Source: an uncultured Pirellula sp. (GTDB lineage Bacteria > Planctomycetota > Planctomycetia > Pirellulales > Pirellulaceae). From it: DNA of 5,916 nucleotides. The position numbers and the translations under genes were made by a program. This document shows positions 1 to 5,145 of this stretch, piece after piece (position 1 is the stretch's first letter; the number at the start of each line of letters is the position of its first letter). The notes under the pieces were generated by a model. It saw only the letters and a program-made list of their open reading frames with translations, searched no databases and was not told the origin of the DNA. The stretch lies in NCBI GenBank assembly GCA_903837255.1, contig CAILTZ010000198.1:1-5916 (forward strand), in the 5' to 3' direction.

Positions 1-2
1 GG

Positions 3-194
3 GCTCAGAATCGTCAGCACTATAAGTGGACTCTCGATCGGGTCCGCCAAGAACTCGACCGAACGTTGTCAGAAGCCTTCGAAAGCGTATGGCAAGAGTC
101 GGTCAGCAAGAATGTTTCGCTCAGGACCGCAGCGTTCATGCTTGCAATCCAGCGTGTCAAGCGAGCTTCGGAGCTGGCAGGCTGGTTCGTCTAA
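3..194 (+). CDS. Glu/Leu/Phe/Val dehydrogenase, C-terminal end (5'-partial)
   Basis: This is the last 63 codons of a gene that begins upstream of the window; it ends in TAA at 192-194. The frame reads from AQNRQHYKWTLDRV to RVKRASELAGWFV. The tail has the pattern of the C-terminal helices of NAD(P)-dependent glutamate dehydrogenases: a tryptophan followed by a Leu-Asp/Glu-Arg-Val amphipathic helix, then VSLRTAAFMLAIQRV, matching the family pattern of (V/M)-x-(L/M)-R-x-A-A-(Y/F)-x-x-A-(I/V)-x-R-(V/I). In full-length enzymes this helix packs back onto the substrate domain, and the enzyme interconverts glutamate with 2-oxoglutarate and ammonia in the cytoplasm. The catalytic lysine and the Rossmann domain lie outside the window, so substrate (Glu or Leu/Val) and cofactor cannot be judged. 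The kdsA ATG follows 55 bases after the stop and no hairpin terminator is visible between them, so read-through is possible. Confidence 0.8.
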   Translation, partial: AQNRQHYKWTLDRVRQELDRTLSEAFESVWQESVSKNVSLRTAAFMLAIQRVKRASELAGWFV

Positions 195-249
195 CGCTTA
201 ACGGCATTCATCGTTTATCCACAAAGACAACTTGCCCAGAGATCTTTCG

Positions 250-1119
250 ATGTCCACCCTTAACGATACACCCAGCGGCCTGAGTACCCCGAGCCGTCCC
301 GTGCGTATCGGGAACATCCAGTGTGGGTCCAACGATGCGATGACACTCATCGCAGGCCCTTGTGTCATCGAATCTCTCGATTTGTGTTTGCAGATTGCCG
401 AACGAGTTTCGCAAGCCTGCCAGGAGCTCGGCATTGGGTATGTCTTTAAGGCGTCTTTTGACAAAGCCAATCGGACCAGCGGGGCAAGCTTTCGTGGGCC
501 GGGGCTCGATGATGGGCTCGAGGTTTTGGCCAAGATCCGACATCAACTGGGAGTTGCGGTGACGACCGATATCCATTTGCCCGAGCAAGCCGCTGCGGCC
601 GCAGAGGTTTGTGATCTGCTCCAGATTCCGGCGTTTCTGGCAAGGCAAACCGATTTGCTCGTCGCTTGCGCGGCGACCAACAAACCGCTGAATGTCAAGA
701 AAGGCCAGTTCATGGCCCCAGGCGACATGAAATATGTCGTCGACAAGACCCAAAGTGCCGGTCGTGGCGGTGTGCTATTGTGCGAGCGTGGGACTTTTTT
801 CGGTTACGGCCGACTGGTCAATGACATGACGGCTCTGCCCCAAATGCGTAGCTTGGGGGTCCCGGTGATCTTTGATGCGACCCATTCGGTCCAGCAACCC
901 GGCGGACTAGGCGGAGCCACCGGGGGCAACAGGGGGATGGTCGAACCCCTGGCAAGAGCCGCAGCTGCCGTCGGGGTCGACGGTTTCTTCTTCGAGACCC
1001 ATCCGGACCCTGACCGCAGTCCTAGCGATGGGCCAAATATGGTTCCGCTCTCGGAATTTCCAGGGGTTCTGGCCCGAGTCCACTCCCTGTGGCGAACCAC
1101 ACTTCCTTGGCGTGCGTAG
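250..1119 (+). CDS. kdsA: 3-deoxy-D-manno-octulosonate 8-phosphate synthase (KdsA), metal-dependent type
   Basis: This 289-residue cytoplasmic enzyme condenses phosphoenolpyruvate with arabinose 5-phosphate to give Kdo-8-phosphate, the committed step to Kdo for the lipopolysaccharide inner core. The sequence shows the family motifs in order: IAGPCVIES (Cys38), KASFDKANR starting at Lys67, RGPGLDDGL, the FDATHS strand with His212, FFETHP with Glu249, and SDGPNM with Asp260. The KANR motif separates it from DAHP synthases, which carry KPRTS there. By alignment to the known Aquifex ligands (Cys, His, Glu, Asp), all four metal ligands are present. Metal-independent enzymes such as that of E. coli have Asn in place of the Cys, so this is predicted to be the metal-dependent class. 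Length is close to the usual 280. I chose the ATG at 250 because the TTG 18 bases earlier adds only six non-conserved residues. No strong ribosome binding site is visible. Confidence 0.95.
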   Translation: MSTLNDTPSGLSTPSRPVRIGNIQCGSNDAMTLIAGPCVIESLDLCLQIAERVSQACQELGIGYVFKASFDKANRTSGASFRGPGLDDGLEVLAKIRHQLGVAVTTDIHLPEQAAAAAEVCDLLQIPAFLARQTDLLVACAATNKPLNVKKGQFMAPGDMKYVVDKTQSAGRGGVLLCERGTFFGYGRLVNDMTALPQMRSLGVPVIFDATHSVQQPGGLGGATGGNRGMVEPLARAAAAVGVDGFFFETHPDPDRSPSDGPNMVPLSEFPGVLARVHSLWRTTLPWRA

Positions 1120-1160
1120 ACCCAGTATCCCTCTTTCGGTCCCGCGATGCTGTTTGTTCC

Positions 1161-2957
1161 ATGTCGAATCTATCCTGCGCAATTCGTAGATCTTCCCAGA
1201 ATTTCATGCGCACCTGCGCATGGGCTGTCCTTTGGAGCATCGCTGTTGCTACCTGCGGGTTGCTCGGGTGCGTGGATCCCACGCAGCGGGACATCGAAAA
1301 CATTCAAAACGAATCGGTCGAGCAAAAAGAGAAACGCGACTCCCTCAAGGACGCTTTTCAATACCTACCGCAGTTGATCCGGATGGACCGGACCGTCGCG
1401 ATGAAGGAGATCAACTATCAACTCAACTCCTGGTCGTCGAATGTCAAGGATCCGCCCGACTGGAAATCCTCTTCACTCTTAGAATCGATCCCCGCGAGCC
1501 TTCGTACCATTGACTTTGCCCAACGCATGACCAAACTCGAGTTCGGCGAGCCCGAGTGCGAGTACATGATGCAATGCCAAATGCTCAAACAGGTCTCGCG
1601 CTGGGTAGCCGATAAACCCTATCGAGACAAACTCTTCGCAGCTTGGCTCGAAGCTCGCAAAGGCGATCTTCCATCCGACGAGTCTTCTCGGCTTGAGACG
1701 GCATTGAAACTCTTCGACTGGACCGTCTGCAACATCGCCATCGAGGGTGATCCCAAGATGGCCGAGAATCTGCTGGTCAACCCCGACATGCCCCCGAGCG
1801 ATCAGGCTCCGATCTACCGGCAACTCCCATGGCAGACGCTGATGTTTGCCCGAGGTGATGCTTGGCAACGAGCCAGAGTCTTCACGCAAATGTGTTTTTC
1901 CCAAGGGATCGATTCGGTCGTCTTGGCTCTACCGAGCATCACCGGAGCGAGCGAGAACTCAGCCCTGCGACTCTGGTGCGTCGGCATCCCGATCGGCAAT
2001 GAAATCTATTTGTTTGAACCCAACTGGGGGCTACCTATACCTGCCGCCAAAGGGGATGGGATCGCAACACTATCTCAGGCCAAGAGCGATCCAACGCTAC
2101 TGCGTAGGGCGAAACTACCGGGTCGCTTTGGATATCCGGTCGAGTCCAAGGATCTTGAAAACATCATCGCCTTGGTCGATGTCGAGCCCTTTGCTGTGGG
2201 GCGATCGATGTATGTCCTGGAGCGATCGCTCACGGGTGAGAATCGACAACGTCTGAGTTTCGATGCAGATCGATTCGAAGCCAAGCTGTTAGAAATCGAT
2301 CCGAAACTCTCGATCCGGCTATGGAATGTGCCATGGTTGTCACACGTATACAACCTTTCGATCCGAACTAGACTTGACGACATGTCCCCCTTTGCGATGG
2401 CCTATTTGGAACGCTTTGGTAGCTATGTGACCGACACGCCGATCAGCCGTGCGAGAGTCCTGCATTTCAAAGGGCAACTCGAAAGCACGATCGAGGCCGC
2501 AGGCGCTTTGAGGATGTACATGGATTGCCGAATCGATGAAGAAACGATCCGGGAACTGGAGTACGATGCTCAATTGCAAAAGTCTTTCGGTGTGGTCAAG
2601 CGCCCAACCGAGCCCATGGAGAATTACCAAATGCGTCTCAAAATCATGGGCAACTACTTGCGGCAATCCAAGTATGACATCGTCGCGTTTCTGGCCATGG
2701 CCAACATCGACTTAGGGAAACCCGAAACGGCCGCGGATTGGTTGTCCAAGCGGCTGTTGCCGGTCCGAGGGACCGAACGCTGGCATGCCCAAGCTCATTA
2801 CTTGTTAGGCCGAAGCCTTGAAACCATCGGCGATGTGCCAGGGGCTATCGAAGAGTACAAGTTCGATGCGACGGCCCAAGCTGCTGGGAACCGTATCCGC
2901 ATCCGCAGGCTTGAGGCTGCTTCAAATCCATCGGCGGCGCCGGAAGTAGATCAGTAA
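1161..2957 (+). CDS. Predicted lipoprotein with degenerate transglutaminase-like segment and C-terminal TPR-like repeats
   Basis: I cannot name this 598-residue protein. It begins with a lipoprotein signal: a hydrophobic stretch (AWAVLWSIAVATCG) ending in a clear lipobox LLGC, with the acylated Cys at residue 37 (codon at 1269). It should be exported and lipid-anchored. The mature part is mostly helical and charged. Residues about 225-300 resemble a transglutaminase-like (papain fold) core: GDAWQRARVFTQMCFSQGID, then RLWCVGIPIGNEIYLFEPNWG. By my alignment the catalytic Cys position is Ala234, the His position is Leu271 and the Asp position is Glu286, so it is probably inactive. Residues about 505-580 look like two TPR helix pairs (FLAMANIDLGKPETAADWL and AHYLLGRSLETIGDVPGAIEEY), suggesting protein binding. 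The start is uncertain: ATG 1206 gives a compact 22-residue signal to the Cys, while GTG 1089 would overlap kdsA. None has a good ribosome binding site. The 3' end overlaps corA by 36 bases. Confidence 0.75.
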   Translation: MSNLSCAIRRSSQNFMRTCAWAVLWSIAVATCGLLGCVDPTQRDIENIQNESVEQKEKRDSLKDAFQYLPQLIRMDRTVAMKEINYQLNSWSSNVKDPPDWKSSSLLESIPASLRTIDFAQRMTKLEFGEPECEYMMQCQMLKQVSRWVADKPYRDKLFAAWLEARKGDLPSDESSRLETALKLFDWTVCNIAIEGDPKMAENLLVNPDMPPSDQAPIYRQLPWQTLMFARGDAWQRARVFTQMCFSQGIDSVVLALPSITGASENSALRLWCVGIPIGNEIYLFEPNWGLPIPAAKGDGIATLSQAKSDPTLLRRAKLPGRFGYPVESKDLENIIALVDVEPFAVGRSMYVLERSLTGENRQRLSFDADRFEAKLLEIDPKLSIRLWNVPWLSHVYNLSIRTRLDDMSPFAMAYLERFGSYVTDTPISRARVLHFKGQLESTIEAAGALRMYMDCRIDEETIRELEYDAQLQKSFGVVKRPTEPMENYQMRLKIMGNYLRQSKYDIVAFLAMANIDLGKPETAADWLSKRLLPVRGTERWHAQAHYLLGRSLETIGDVPGAIEEYKFDATAQAAGNRIRIRRLEAASNPSAAPEVDQ

Positions 2958-4007
2958 TCCTCCAGCCATCACGCCCATAATTGCCAGCGAATAGAAATAG
3001 CCGAACCGCCACTTGAGTTCCGGCATATTCCATGGCGAGACCTCGGGATCAAAGTTCATTCCATACACGCCGGCCACGAACGACAGCGGAATGAAGATCG
3101 TCGAGATGATCGTCAAGAGCTTCATCACCTCGTTCATGCTGTTGCTGACGCTCGAGAGATAAAAATCTCGCAAGTCAGAAGTAACCTCCCGATACGTATC
3201 GACCGTATCGATGACTTGGATGACGTGATCATAGCAGTCCCGCAAATGGACGCGTGTCTCGGGATGGATCTGGGGGATCGAGTCCCTGACCAATTCATTG
3301 ATCATCTCTCGGTGGGGTCGAATCGCTCGACGCAGTGCGAGCAGTTGTCCACGCATGTCATGGATCCGCGACATCTGTTCGGTGCGAACCTGTTCGGTGA
3401 TCTCCATTTCCAAATGATCGACTTGTTCGACGATATGCTCGATGATCGGAAAATAACTGTCGACGACCGCGTCGAGCATGCTGTAAAGAAGGTAGTCCAA
3501 GTCGTTGATAGCGACCTTGCCGCGACGCTGCCTGAGTCGCTGTCGGAGTGGCTCCCAGCAGTCCCCGGGGCGCTCTTGGAAGGAGATCAGCACATTGCCT
3601 TTGAGATACATCGAGAGTTGTTCGGTCACTGTGGGGTCTTGGCCATCGACCATTCGGGCAACCACGAACAAACCATCGTCGAACTCCTCGACCTTGGCCC
3701 GTTGGTGGACGTTGACCACATCCTCGATCACCAAGGGGTGCAGGTGGTACATGTTGGCGAGAGTTCGCAAGGTCGCTTCGCTCCCGAGTCCGACGACATC
3801 GATCCAAACCCGTTGGTAGGTGGCCGTAATCGAATCGAGCTCGAGGACATCGCGGGTTTCCTTTTCGAGGAAATTCTCACCCAAGGCGATGACGTGAACG
3901 ATGGTTGGTGCTGCGGCCGGATCGACCAAGATCAGGCCTGGAGCATCTCCCGGCTTGGATCTGCGTTTCCAGCTCTTTTTTAATTTGGTAGTTTTCTTTC
4001 TCGCCAT
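2922..4007 (-). CDS. corA: CorA-family magnesium/cobalt transport protein
   Basis: This 361-residue inner-membrane protein of the CorA family should form a homopentameric channel for Mg2+ (possibly Co2+ or Ni2+). A lysine/arginine-rich N-terminus leads into a large cytoplasmic alpha/beta domain (VWIDVVGL, then HLHPLVIEDVVNVHQRAKVEEFDD, a typical CorA stretch) and a long helical region (about residues 190-290) that would form the funnel. The first membrane helix (about 297-315) ends in the signature YGMNF, with GMN at 316-318. The periplasmic loop contains the usual MPELKW, and a second helix (about 335-355) is followed by RRRRWI, a positive cytoplasmic end. All key family elements are present and length is normal. 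I prefer the ATG at 4007; an in-frame GTG at 4028 would add seven residues, and the AGGTG just inside that extension could serve as a weak ribosome binding site for the ATG. It is convergent with the lipoprotein gene and divergent from gntR. Confidence 0.95.
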   Translation of the reverse strand: MARKKTTKLKKSWKRRSKPGDAPGLILVDPAAAPTIVHVIALGENFLEKETRDVLELDSITATYQRVWIDVVGLGSEATLRTLANMYHLHPLVIEDVVNVHQRAKVEEFDDGLFVVARMVDGQDPTVTEQLSMYLKGNVLISFQERPGDCWEPLRQRLRQRRGKVAINDLDYLLYSMLDAVVDSYFPIIEHIVEQVDHLEMEITEQVRTEQMSRIHDMRGQLLALRRAIRPHREMINELVRDSIPQIHPETRVHLRDCYDHVIQVIDTVDTYREVTSDLRDFYLSSVSNSMNEVMKLLTIISTIFIPLSFVAGVYGMNFDPEVSPWNMPELKWRFGYFYSLAIMGVMAGGLLIYFRRRRWI

Positions 4008-4131
4008 TTGCTTACAAGCACCTGTCACGATCGATCCAAAGCCCAGTTGGCTTGAGTACTTAGAAGACCAGATTTTAGCGGTTTTCTCCAGATCGATGCT
4101 TGGGCAACCCGTGGTATCTTCGTAGTTTCTC
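4008..4131. other. corA upstream region
   Basis: This is the stretch between the corA start and the first tandem repeat unit, and it should hold the corA promoter reading leftwards. On the minus strand there is a TAAAAT (plus-strand positions 4072-4077) that would serve as a -10 box about 65 bases before the corA ATG, but no convincing -35 box sits at the right distance. No Mg2+-sensing riboswitch or leader peptide is recognisable. I see no gene here. Confidence 0.3.
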
Positions 4132-4340
4132 GTCCATCAGTGGTCCGGGATTTAGACCGCTGATGTTCGCTGATGTTCGCTGATGGTAGTCCTTGGCGAG
4201 AAACTCCTCTTTGCAGTCCTGGTTGCTGGCAGGGATCGTGAGTCTCACCGCAAAGGCGCAAAGGAGTGAAAGGAAGCAGCTGGGATCTTTAGCAAGATTC
4301 ACTACCGGCTGCTTGGCTGTTCCATCAGCGGTCCATCAGC
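4132..4340. repeat. Tandem repeat copy 1 (209 bases)
   Basis: This is the first full unit. It opens with a single GTCCATCAG, whereas the junctions into copies 2 and 3 carry three CATCAG motifs. Its 3' stem side has three CGCTGATG elements (about 4159-4187) separated by TT. Its CGCAAAG block (4249-4272) is interrupted by GGAGTGAAAGGAAG, which is the main difference from copy 2. Confidence 0.88.
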
Positions 4341-4384
4341 GTCCATCAGCGGTCCGGGATTTAGACCGCTGATGTTCGCTGATG
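4334..4384. repeat. Long inverted repeat / hairpin at the copy 1-2 junction
   Basis: The inner stem is a perfect 11-bp match: CATCAGCGGTC (4344-4354) with GACCGCTGATG (4364-4374), closing a 9-base loop CGGGATTTA. Two bases further out, CATCAGCG (4334-4341) pairs perfectly with CGCTGATG (4377-4384), and AGCG (4327-4330) could pair with CGCT (4387-4390). Copy 1 has the same inner stem with one C-to-T change that would be a G-U pair in RNA; copy 3 has one mismatch. There is no T-run after it, so it does not look like an intrinsic terminator. Confidence 0.8.
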
Positions 4385-4550
4385 TTCGCTAATCGTAGTC
4401 CTTGGCGAGAAACTCCTCTTTGCAGTCCTGGTTGCTGGCAGGGATCGTGAGTCTCACCGCAAAGGCGCAAAGGGCGCAAAGGGAAACGGCTGGGATCTTT
4501 AGCAAGATCCACTACCGGCTGCTTGGCTGTTCCATCAGCGGTTCATCAGC
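4341..4550. repeat. Tandem repeat copy 2 (210 bases)
   Basis: This is the second full unit, offset by 209 bases from copy 1 in its first half and by 210 in its second half because of one inserted base in the CGCAAAG stretch (4459-4483). It contains the perfect version of the 11-bp hairpin stem and a regular CGCAAAG triplet (CGCAAAGGCGCAAAGG followed by GCGCAAAGG). Confidence 0.88.
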
Positions 4551-4650
4551 GTCCATCAGCGGTCCGGGATTTTAGAACGCTGATGTTCGCTAATTTTCGC
4601 TGATCGTAGTCCTTGGCCAGAAACCTCCGCTCTTGGCGGTCCTGGTTGCT
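4551..4650. repeat. Tandem repeat copy 3 (truncated, about 100 bases)
   Basis: This is a partial unit that follows copies 1 and 2 through CCTTGGC(C/G)AGAAAC and then only loosely (TCTTGGCGGTCCTGGTTGCT). It ends about ten bases before the A/T-tract inverted repeat of the gntR promoter. It has an extra T in the hairpin loop and a mismatch in the stem (GAACGCTGATG for GACCGCTGATG). The greater divergence fits an older or less constrained edge copy. Confidence 0.8.
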
Positions 4651-4659
4651 AAAGATTCG

Positions 4660-4685
4660 AACCAAAAAAATTTCTTTTTTTGGTT
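4660..4685. repeat. A/T-tract inverted repeat upstream of the gntR promoter
   Basis: AACC followed by seven A, a TTTC loop, then seven T followed by GGTT: a perfect 11-bp inverted repeat. Its right end overlaps the -35 box at 4684. The A and T tracts lie just upstream of the -35, where an UP element for the RNA polymerase alpha subunits would be. It could also be a bent-DNA or protein-binding site. It is too AT-rich for a classic terminator. Confidence 0.7.
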
Positions 4686-4712
4686 GACTTTGCCGATCCT
4701 AAACTGTATTAA
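4684..4712 (+). promoter_or_regulatory. Predicted sigma70-type promoter for the gntR-ABC operon
   Basis: TTGACT (4684-4689; 5 of 6 to the consensus -35) is followed after 17 bases by TATTAA (4707-4712; 4 of 6 to the -10). An alternative -10, TGTATT at 4705, has a shorter 15-base spacer. The position, about 35 bases ahead of the gntR ATG, and the A/T tracts upstream support it. Confidence 0.6.
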
Positions 4713-4716
4713 TACA
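4705..4716. promoter_or_regulatory. Palindromic operator candidate in the gntR promoter
   Basis: TGTATTAATACA is a perfect 12-bp palindrome that covers the -10 box. It fits the GT...AC half-site style of many GntR-family operators. A repressor bound here would block RNA polymerase, so self-repression by the adjacent GntR protein is the simplest reading. Assignment is by position and symmetry only. Confidence 0.5.
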
Positions 4717-4733
4717 TTAACACAGCAAAACAA

Positions 4734-4739
4734 AGGGGG
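4734..4739 (+). promoter_or_regulatory. Ribosome binding site of gntR
   Basis: AGGGGG lies 7 bases before the ATG at 4747. It is the strongest Shine-Dalgarno site in the window and fixes this start against a TTG at 4633 in the same frame. Confidence 0.75.
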
Positions 4740-4746
4740 TTCGCCG

Positions 4747-5139
4747 ATGCAGATTCATATCCAAGCCCAGGGTGGAGTGCCGATCTACTTGCAGGTCATG
4801 CAGCAGATCAAGTACTTGGTCGCCTCTGGCAGACTTCAACCTGGGGACGAGCTCCCCTCGATTCGTACTCTGGCTGAACAATTGATTGTCAACCCGAACA
4901 CCATCGCCCGCGCCTATCGCGAACTCGAGACCGCAGGGGTGGTCGAAAAACGTCGAACCGCCGGGACGTTTGTCGCCGAAGCCGGCTCGCCCCTGGCTCG
5001 AAAAGAGCGCCTGAAATTGCTCAAACAGCGCGTCGATCAACTTCTGGTCGAAGCATTCCAAATGGGTTTTGATTTGGACGAAGTTCTCAAACTGGTCCAG
5101 CAGAGTGAACTCAATTCGCAACAACCGAGGAAAGGATAG
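4747..5139 (+). CDS. GntR-family transcriptional regulator, YtrA subfamily
   Basis: This is a 130-residue DNA-binding protein. Residues 12-77 are a winged helix-turn-helix of GntR type: PIYLQVMQQIKYLVASGRL, the LQPGDELPSIRTLAEQL turn, the recognition helix VNPNTIARAYRELE and the wing ending AGTFVA. The remaining 53 residues are a short helical tail with no ligand domain, which defines the YtrA subfamily and separates it from FadR or HutC types with larger effector domains. Such regulators usually repress the operon they head, together with an ABC transporter; in Bacillus subtilis YtrA controls ytrABCDEF, which responds to cell-wall-active compounds. Here the ABC ATPase gene starts six bases downstream. 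A palindrome over the -10 box of the predicted promoter is the likely operator. The inducer cannot be read from the sequence. Start chosen at ATG 4747 because of its ribosome binding site and because the domain begins right after it. Confidence 0.93.
   Translation: MQIHIQAQGGVPIYLQVMQQIKYLVASGRLQPGDELPSIRTLAEQLIVNPNTIARAYRELETAGVVEKRRTAGTFVAEAGSPLARKERLKLLKQRVDQLLVEAFQMGFDLDEVLKLVQQSELNSQQPRKG
5132..5136 (+). promoter_or_regulatory. Ribosome binding site of the ABC ATPase gene
   Basis: AAGGA sits 9 bases before the ATG at 5146, inside the last codons of gntR and next to its stop. This arrangement supports co-transcription and possible translational coupling. Confidence 0.65.
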
Positions 5140-5145
5140 CCAACC

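Larger units (their letters stand above)
4132..4650. repeat. Tandem repeat array, 209-211 base unit, about 2.5 copies
   Basis: Three head-to-tail copies start at 4132, 4341 and 4551; the third stops at about 4650. Each begins GTCCATCAG(C/T)GGTCCGGGAT and continues through a TGATGTTCGC repeat, CCTTGGCGAGAAACTCCTC, a CGCAAAG-rich stretch, GGGATCTTTAGCAAGAT and ACTACCGGCTGCTTGGCTGT before returning to the start. Copies 1 and 2 are nearly identical, with scattered substitutions and a variable CGCAAAG segment (one GCGCAAAG block more regular in copy 2). Copy 3 is more diverged and its last 40 bases drift. The array fills most of the corA-gntR intergenic space. Open frames crossing it do not look like protein, so I treat it as non-coding. 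The CGCAAAGGCGCAAAGG motif resembles dispersed intergenic repeats I recall from planctomycetes and other phyla, but I could not verify this. Confidence 0.9.

Noticed and set aside
208..753. Minus-strand open frame of 181 codons opposite kdsA
   Set aside because: It is antisense to a strongly recognised kdsA, with no ribosome binding site or recognisable motif, and is explained by codon bias of the sense gene.
1089..1160. Earlier GTG start for the lipoprotein gene
   Set aside because: It overlaps kdsA by 31 bases and would bury the signal peptide about 40 residues from the N-terminus.
3216..3983. Plus-strand open frame of 255 codons opposite corA
   Set aside because: It lies wholly antisense to a textbook CorA with all family motifs. 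Its protein is rich in Asp/His/Val as expected from reverse-complemented codons and shows no domain.
4025..4302. Minus-strand open frames of 75-78 codons in the repeat array
   Set aside because: They run through the tandem repeats and give LCAFAVRL-type peptides, a common artefact of CGCAAAG repeats. No start signals or conserved features.
4355..4363. Integron attC site or IS end from the CATCAGCG hairpins
   Set aside because: The arms lack the attC core sites, there are no flanking target duplications, and no integrase or transposase gene is in the window.
4132..4650. CRISPR array
   Set aside because: The repeat is about 210 bases with no unique spacers between copies, and no cas genes are nearby.
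4660..4685. Intrinsic terminator
   Set aside because: The stem is almost all A-T and the adjacent sequence is a promoter; there is no upstream plus-strand gene for it to terminate.
4633..4746. N-terminal extension of the GntR protein from TTG 4633
   Set aside because: It would run through the promoter, operator and ribosome binding site, and the extra residues resemble nothing in the family.
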